Below are positions 61,543 to 64,000 of a stretch of DNA of 64,000 nucleotides, piece after piece (positions within the stretch are counted from its first letter, which is position 1; every line of letters starts with the position of its first letter). Source of the DNA: Williamsia muralis NBRC 105860 (GTDB taxonomy: Bacteria; Actinomycetota; Actinomycetes; Mycobacteriales; Mycobacteriaceae); the NCBI RefSeq assembly GCF_001598915.1, contig NZ_BDAP01000002.1, positions 1,054,001 through 1,118,000 of the forward strand. The letters are read 5' to 3'. The position numbers and the translations under genes were made by a program. A model generated the notes under the pieces. That model had not been told where the DNA came from and did not search any database. It saw only the letters and a list, made by a program, of their open reading frames with translations.

Positions 61543-63320
61543 CCCGGTTGTTCAACGACCCGTCGCGGTTCTCCGAGGACATGCTCGCGGGCTTCTGCGA
61601 TGCCAATTCCCGGTACGTCGCGGCCGTGCCCGGGGGAGTGGTGCGTGCGCACCGGACACCACCGGGCAAGGTCGCGGTGGTCGTCGGCGGCGGCTCCGGT
61701 CACTACCCCGCGTTCTGCGGCGTCGTGGGCCCGGGATTCGCCGACGGGGCCGTGGTGGGCAACATCTTCACCTCGCCGTCCACCGACGAGGCCACCTCGG
61801 TGGCCCGCGCCGCCGACGGCGGTGCCGGCGTGTTGCTGACCACCGGGAACTACGCGGGCGACGTGATGAACTTCGGGCTCGCCGTGCAACAGCTGCGGGC
61901 CGAGGGAATCGACGCGCACTACCTGGCGGTCACCGACGACGTCGCCAGTGCACCGGCCGGTGAAGAGTCCCGACGGCGAGGCATCGCAGGCGATTTCACG
62001 GTGTTCCGGTGTGCCGGTGCCGCGGCCGATGTCGGCCGGGACATGGCGGGCGTCCTCGACATCGCCCGGCGGGCCAACGACGCGACGCGCACACTCGGTG
62101 TCGCTTTCGACGGATGCACGATGCCCGGGGCAGATGCCCCGCTGTTCACCGTCCCGGCCGGGAAGATGGGTGTGGGCCTCGGCATCCATGGTGAACCGGG
62201 TATCGCCGACGAGCCGATGCCGACAGCCGAGGAACTGGCCCGCACACTGGTCGACGGCGTGCTGGCAGCAGCTCCCACCACCGACTCGAAGCGGATCGCC
62301 GTGATCCTCAACGGGCTCGGCCGCACCAAATACGAGGAACTGTTCGTGGTGTGGTCCACGGCGTCGGCGCTACTTCGCGAGGCGGGGTACACCCTGATCG
62401 ATCCCGAGGTGGGGGAGCTGGTGACCAGCCTCGACATGGCCGGTTGTTCGCTCACCGTGATGTGGCTCGACGACGACCTCGAGCGTTTCTGGACGGCCCC
62501 CGCCGACACCCCTGCCTACCGGAAGATGACCGGCGACCACGTCGGCCCGTCGATGGGTGATGCGCAGTTACGTTCGCAGACAGATGAAGTCGCGGTCGCC
62601 GCGGCCCCCGCGTTGGCATCTCTCTCGGACGAGGCGGGGCGCCGCACCGGGCAGGTGGTCGGAGAGGCATTGCACGCCCTTGCCGATGCGGTGGCCGGCG
62701 CCGAGACGGAGCTCGGCCGCATCGATGCCGTGGCAGGCGACGGTGACCACGGCCGCGGAATGGTCAAGGGCAGTTCGGCCGCTGTCGCCGCGGCCGATGA
62801 GGCCATAGCCGCTCAGGCCGGGGCCGGATCGGTACTCGCCGCTGCCGGAAAAGCCTGGGCCGCAAAAGCAGGCGGCACGTCGGGTGTGTTGTGGGGTGCG
62901 CTGCTCGGTGCACTCGGCGCCCGGCTCGGCGACACCGGTTCACCCGATACCGCACTGCTCGGTGCCGGTCTGCGCGACGGGTATCAGGCACTGGTCGATC
63001 TCGGCGGTGCTGCGCCCGGCGACAAGACGATGCTCGACGCGCTGGGACCCTTCGTCGAAGAGATCGAACGACAGGCCGCCGATGGCGTCGGCTGGCACGA
63101 GGCCTGGTCGGCCGCCGCAGTGGTGGCCGACGAGTCCGCACAGGCCACAGCTCGATTACGACCGAAGGTCGGCCGTGCCCGGCCCCTCGCCGAACGCAGC
63201 GTCGGGACACCCGATGCCGGCGCGATCTCACTGGCCCTGTCGGTGCAGGCAATCGCCGACCGAACCAGCGCCCTCGTGGGCGCAGGGCACTCAAGCGATG
63301 AGAGGACATCTCACTCATGA
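61539..63320 (+). CDS. derK: DhaK-DhaL fusion kinase, probable D-erythrulose kinase
   Basis: ATP-dependent ketose kinase of 593 residues. The DhaK half binds substrate covalently through His217 ([12 protein letters not shown]) and begins [17 protein letters not shown]; the DhaL half binds Mg-ATP with the Asp cluster [12 protein letters not shown] and [14 protein letters not shown]. Such fusions use ATP directly rather than the phosphotransferase system. In M. smegmatis the relative DerK phosphorylates D-erythrulose at C4; a true dihydroxyacetone kinase is the alternative. Its overlap with an RpiB-type isomerase gene, as derK-derI, favours erythrulose. Confidence 0.85.
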   Translation: MTRLFNDPSRFSEDMLAGFCDANSRYVAAVPGGVVRAHRTPPGKVAVVVGGGSGHYPAFCGVVGPGFADGAVVGNIFTSPSTDEATSVARAADGGAGVLLTTGNYAGDVMNFGLAVQQLRAEGIDAHYLAVTDDVASAPAGEESRRRGIAGDFTVFRCAGAAADVGRDMAGVLDIARRANDATRTLGVAFDGCTMPGADAPLFTVPAGKMGVGLGIHGEPGIADEPMPTAEELARTLVDGVLAAAPTTDSKRIAVILNGLGRTKYEELFVVWSTASALLREAGYTLIDPEVGELVTSLDMAGCSLTVMWLDDDLERFWTAPADTPAYRKMTGDHVGPSMGDAQLRSQTDEVAVAAAPALASLSDEAGRRTGQVVGEALHALADAVAGAETELGRIDAVAGDGDHGRGMVKGSSAAVAAADEAIAAQAGAGSVLAAAGKAWAAKAGGTSGVLWGALLGALGARLGDTGSPDTALLGAGLRDGYQALVDLGGAAPGDKTMLDALGPFVEEIERQAADGVGWHEAWSAAAVVADESAQATARLRPKVGRARPLAERSVGTPDAGAISLALSVQAIADRTSALVGAGHSSDERTSHS

Positions 63321-63802
63321 CCGATTCACAGAACTCCGGCGCACTACGCATCGTCATCGGATCCGACGACGCGGGCTACGAGTACAAGGAGACCCTGAAG
63401 GCTGACCTGCAGTCCGACGGAAGGGTCGACAGCGTCGTCGACGTCGGAGTCGGTGCCGACGACCAGACCGCGTACCCGCACGTCGCCGTGACAGCCGCGC
63501 GGATGGTCGCCGAGGGCAAGGCCGACCGCGCGCTGCTGGTGTGCGGCACCGGGCTCGGTGTGGCCATCAGTGCCAACAAGGTGCCGGGTGTGCGGGCGGT
63601 GACAGCGCACGACAGCTTCTCCGTCGAGCGGTCGGTGCTCAGCAACAACGCACAGGTGCTGTGTTTCGGACAGCGGGTGGTCGGGCTCGAATTGGCCCGC
63701 CGGCTGGCTCGTGAATGGCTCGACTACACCTTCGATCCCGAAAGTGCCTCGGCCGGAAAGGTCGCCGCCATCGACGACTACGAGCACAAGACCGCCGGCT
63801 GA
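63317..63802 (+). CDS. derI: RpiB/LacAB-type isomerase, probable D-erythrulose-4-phosphate isomerase
   Basis: Sugar-phosphate isomerase of 161 residues. The RpiB site is visible as [31 protein letters not shown] and the catalytic Cys76 in [20 protein letters not shown], with [20 protein letters not shown] after it. In the tetritol route it turns D-erythrulose 4-phosphate into D-erythrose 4-phosphate; ribose-5-phosphate isomerase activity is the alternative. ATGA overlap with the kinase gene makes the pairing firm. Last gene of the operon. Confidence 0.87.
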   Translation: MTDSQNSGALRIVIGSDDAGYEYKETLKADLQSDGRVDSVVDVGVGADDQTAYPHVAVTAARMVAEGKADRALLVCGTGLGVAISANKVPGVRAVTAHDSFSVERSVLSNNAQVLCFGQRVVGLELARRLAREWLDYTFDPESASAGKVAAIDDYEHKTAG

Positions 63803-63812
63803 GGCAGAACTT

Positions 63813-63862
63813 GGTGGGTCCGGGTAGAACGTTTCTCCCCGGTCGCGTTCCCCGGGCCCACC
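63813..63862 (+). terminator. Candidate terminator hairpin after the tetritol operon
   Basis: GGTGGGTCCGGG (63813-63824) pairs with CCCGGGCCCACC (63851-63862); with one G-U pair the RNA stem is a full 12 bp around a 26-base loop. No T-run follows, as often in actinobacteria. Confidence 0.5.
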
Positions 63863-63864
63863 AT

Positions 63865-63928
63865 TCCCACCGGAGAACACTAAGGTCCCACCGTAAGAAC
63901 ACGAAGGTCCCACCGCAGAATACGAAGG
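63865..63928. repeat. Three tandem 21-22 bp repeats
   Basis: Three head-to-tail copies at 63865-63885, 63886-63907 and 63908-63928 share TCCCACCG, then AGAA, AC/TAC and AAGG. They stand between the rpiB-type gene and whatever follows the window. Role unknown; a regulator-site array or a small satellite are both possible. Confidence 0.7.
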
Positions 63929-63981
63929 CCTGGACCATCCATGGCCGGGGTCACATCAGGACATTTGCCACACTGGAGATC

Positions 63982-64000
63982 GTGCCGCACACCACCGACC
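63982..64000 (+). CDS. Possible start of a further gene
   Basis: GTG 63982 follows TGGAGA at a suitable distance and opens VPHTTD before the window ends. Too short to judge; it is the only candidate for the gene served by the repeat-bearing region. Confidence 0.2.

Noticed and set aside
1-64000. CRISPR, phage or insertion sequence
   Set aside because: No spaced direct-repeat array, transposase or integrase motif was found on either strand; the excisionase-like HTH at 22018 is a conserved chromosomal gene.

Overview
The window is high-GC actinobacterial chromosome. GTG starts and 4-bp stop/start overlaps are frequent, and many starts sit 6-7 bases after a TANNNT box, the pattern of leaderless transcription. 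The conserved backbone follows the Mycobacterium tuberculosis order Rv0486-Rv0513: mshA, a YbjN protein, gpm1, senX3-regX3, an Rv0495c-like gene, ppx, Rv0497-0499-like genes, proC, Rv0500A/B, a galE2-like gene, Rv0502, serB1, a glutaredoxin and hemA-C-D-B. This points to the Mycobacteriales. A Gordonia-like genus is my best guess, because rex precedes hemA and the flanks carry catabolic clusters, but I could not test it. No rRNA, tRNA, CRISPR array, transposase or phage gene was seen. No gap between genes exceeds 300 bases.

Region 1 (1-4.8 kb, minus strand) holds a zinc/manganese ABC importer (ATPase cut by the window edge, plus a His-rich binding lipoprotein), a TetR-P450 pair with a 50-bp nested palindrome over the P450 start, and a pirin. 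Region 2 (4.9-34.5 kb) is housekeeping: mycothiol synthesis, an acyl-CoA ligase, an MFS exporter, a PtpB-like phosphatase, phosphoglycerate mutase, the SenX3-RegX3 phosphate-sensing pair, exopolyphosphatase, proline synthesis, the tiny ribosomal protein bS22, and a rex-hemA-hemC-hemD-hemB series. A perfect Rex operator lies in the rex promoter, so tetrapyrrole synthesis is probably tied to the NADH/NAD+ ratio.

Region 3 (34.5-51.3 kb) is catabolic. After a large acyl-CoA oxidase-like gene there is a small group made of a fungal-type cytosine deaminase, an Fe(II)/2-oxoglutarate oxygenase, a PucR activator and a cytosine-type permease. These might act together on a modified pyrimidine. The next minus-strand operon carries every step from agmatine to succinate: agmatine deiminase, N-carbamoylputrescine amidase, copper amine oxidase, aminobutyraldehyde dehydrogenase, GABA transaminase and succinate-semialdehyde dehydrogenase. 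It is read divergently from a second PucR regulator.

Region 4 (51.4-64 kb) is a sugar-alcohol cluster: an FGGY kinase, an SDR dehydrogenase, a SorC regulator, an EltD-like zinc dehydrogenase, a Tat-lipoprotein ABC importer with two different ATPases, a DhaK-DhaL fusion kinase and an RpiB-type isomerase. The enzyme set matches the tetritol (threitol/erythritol) pathway described in M. smegmatis, which ends in D-erythrose 4-phosphate.

The best leads for something undescribed are the pyrimidine oxygenase/deaminase group, the nested palindrome at the P450 gene, the 69-bp hairpin at 25050-25118, the tandem repeats upstream of the polyamine operon and downstream of the tetritol operon, and a 12-codon leaderless ORF ahead of the small acetyltransferase gene.
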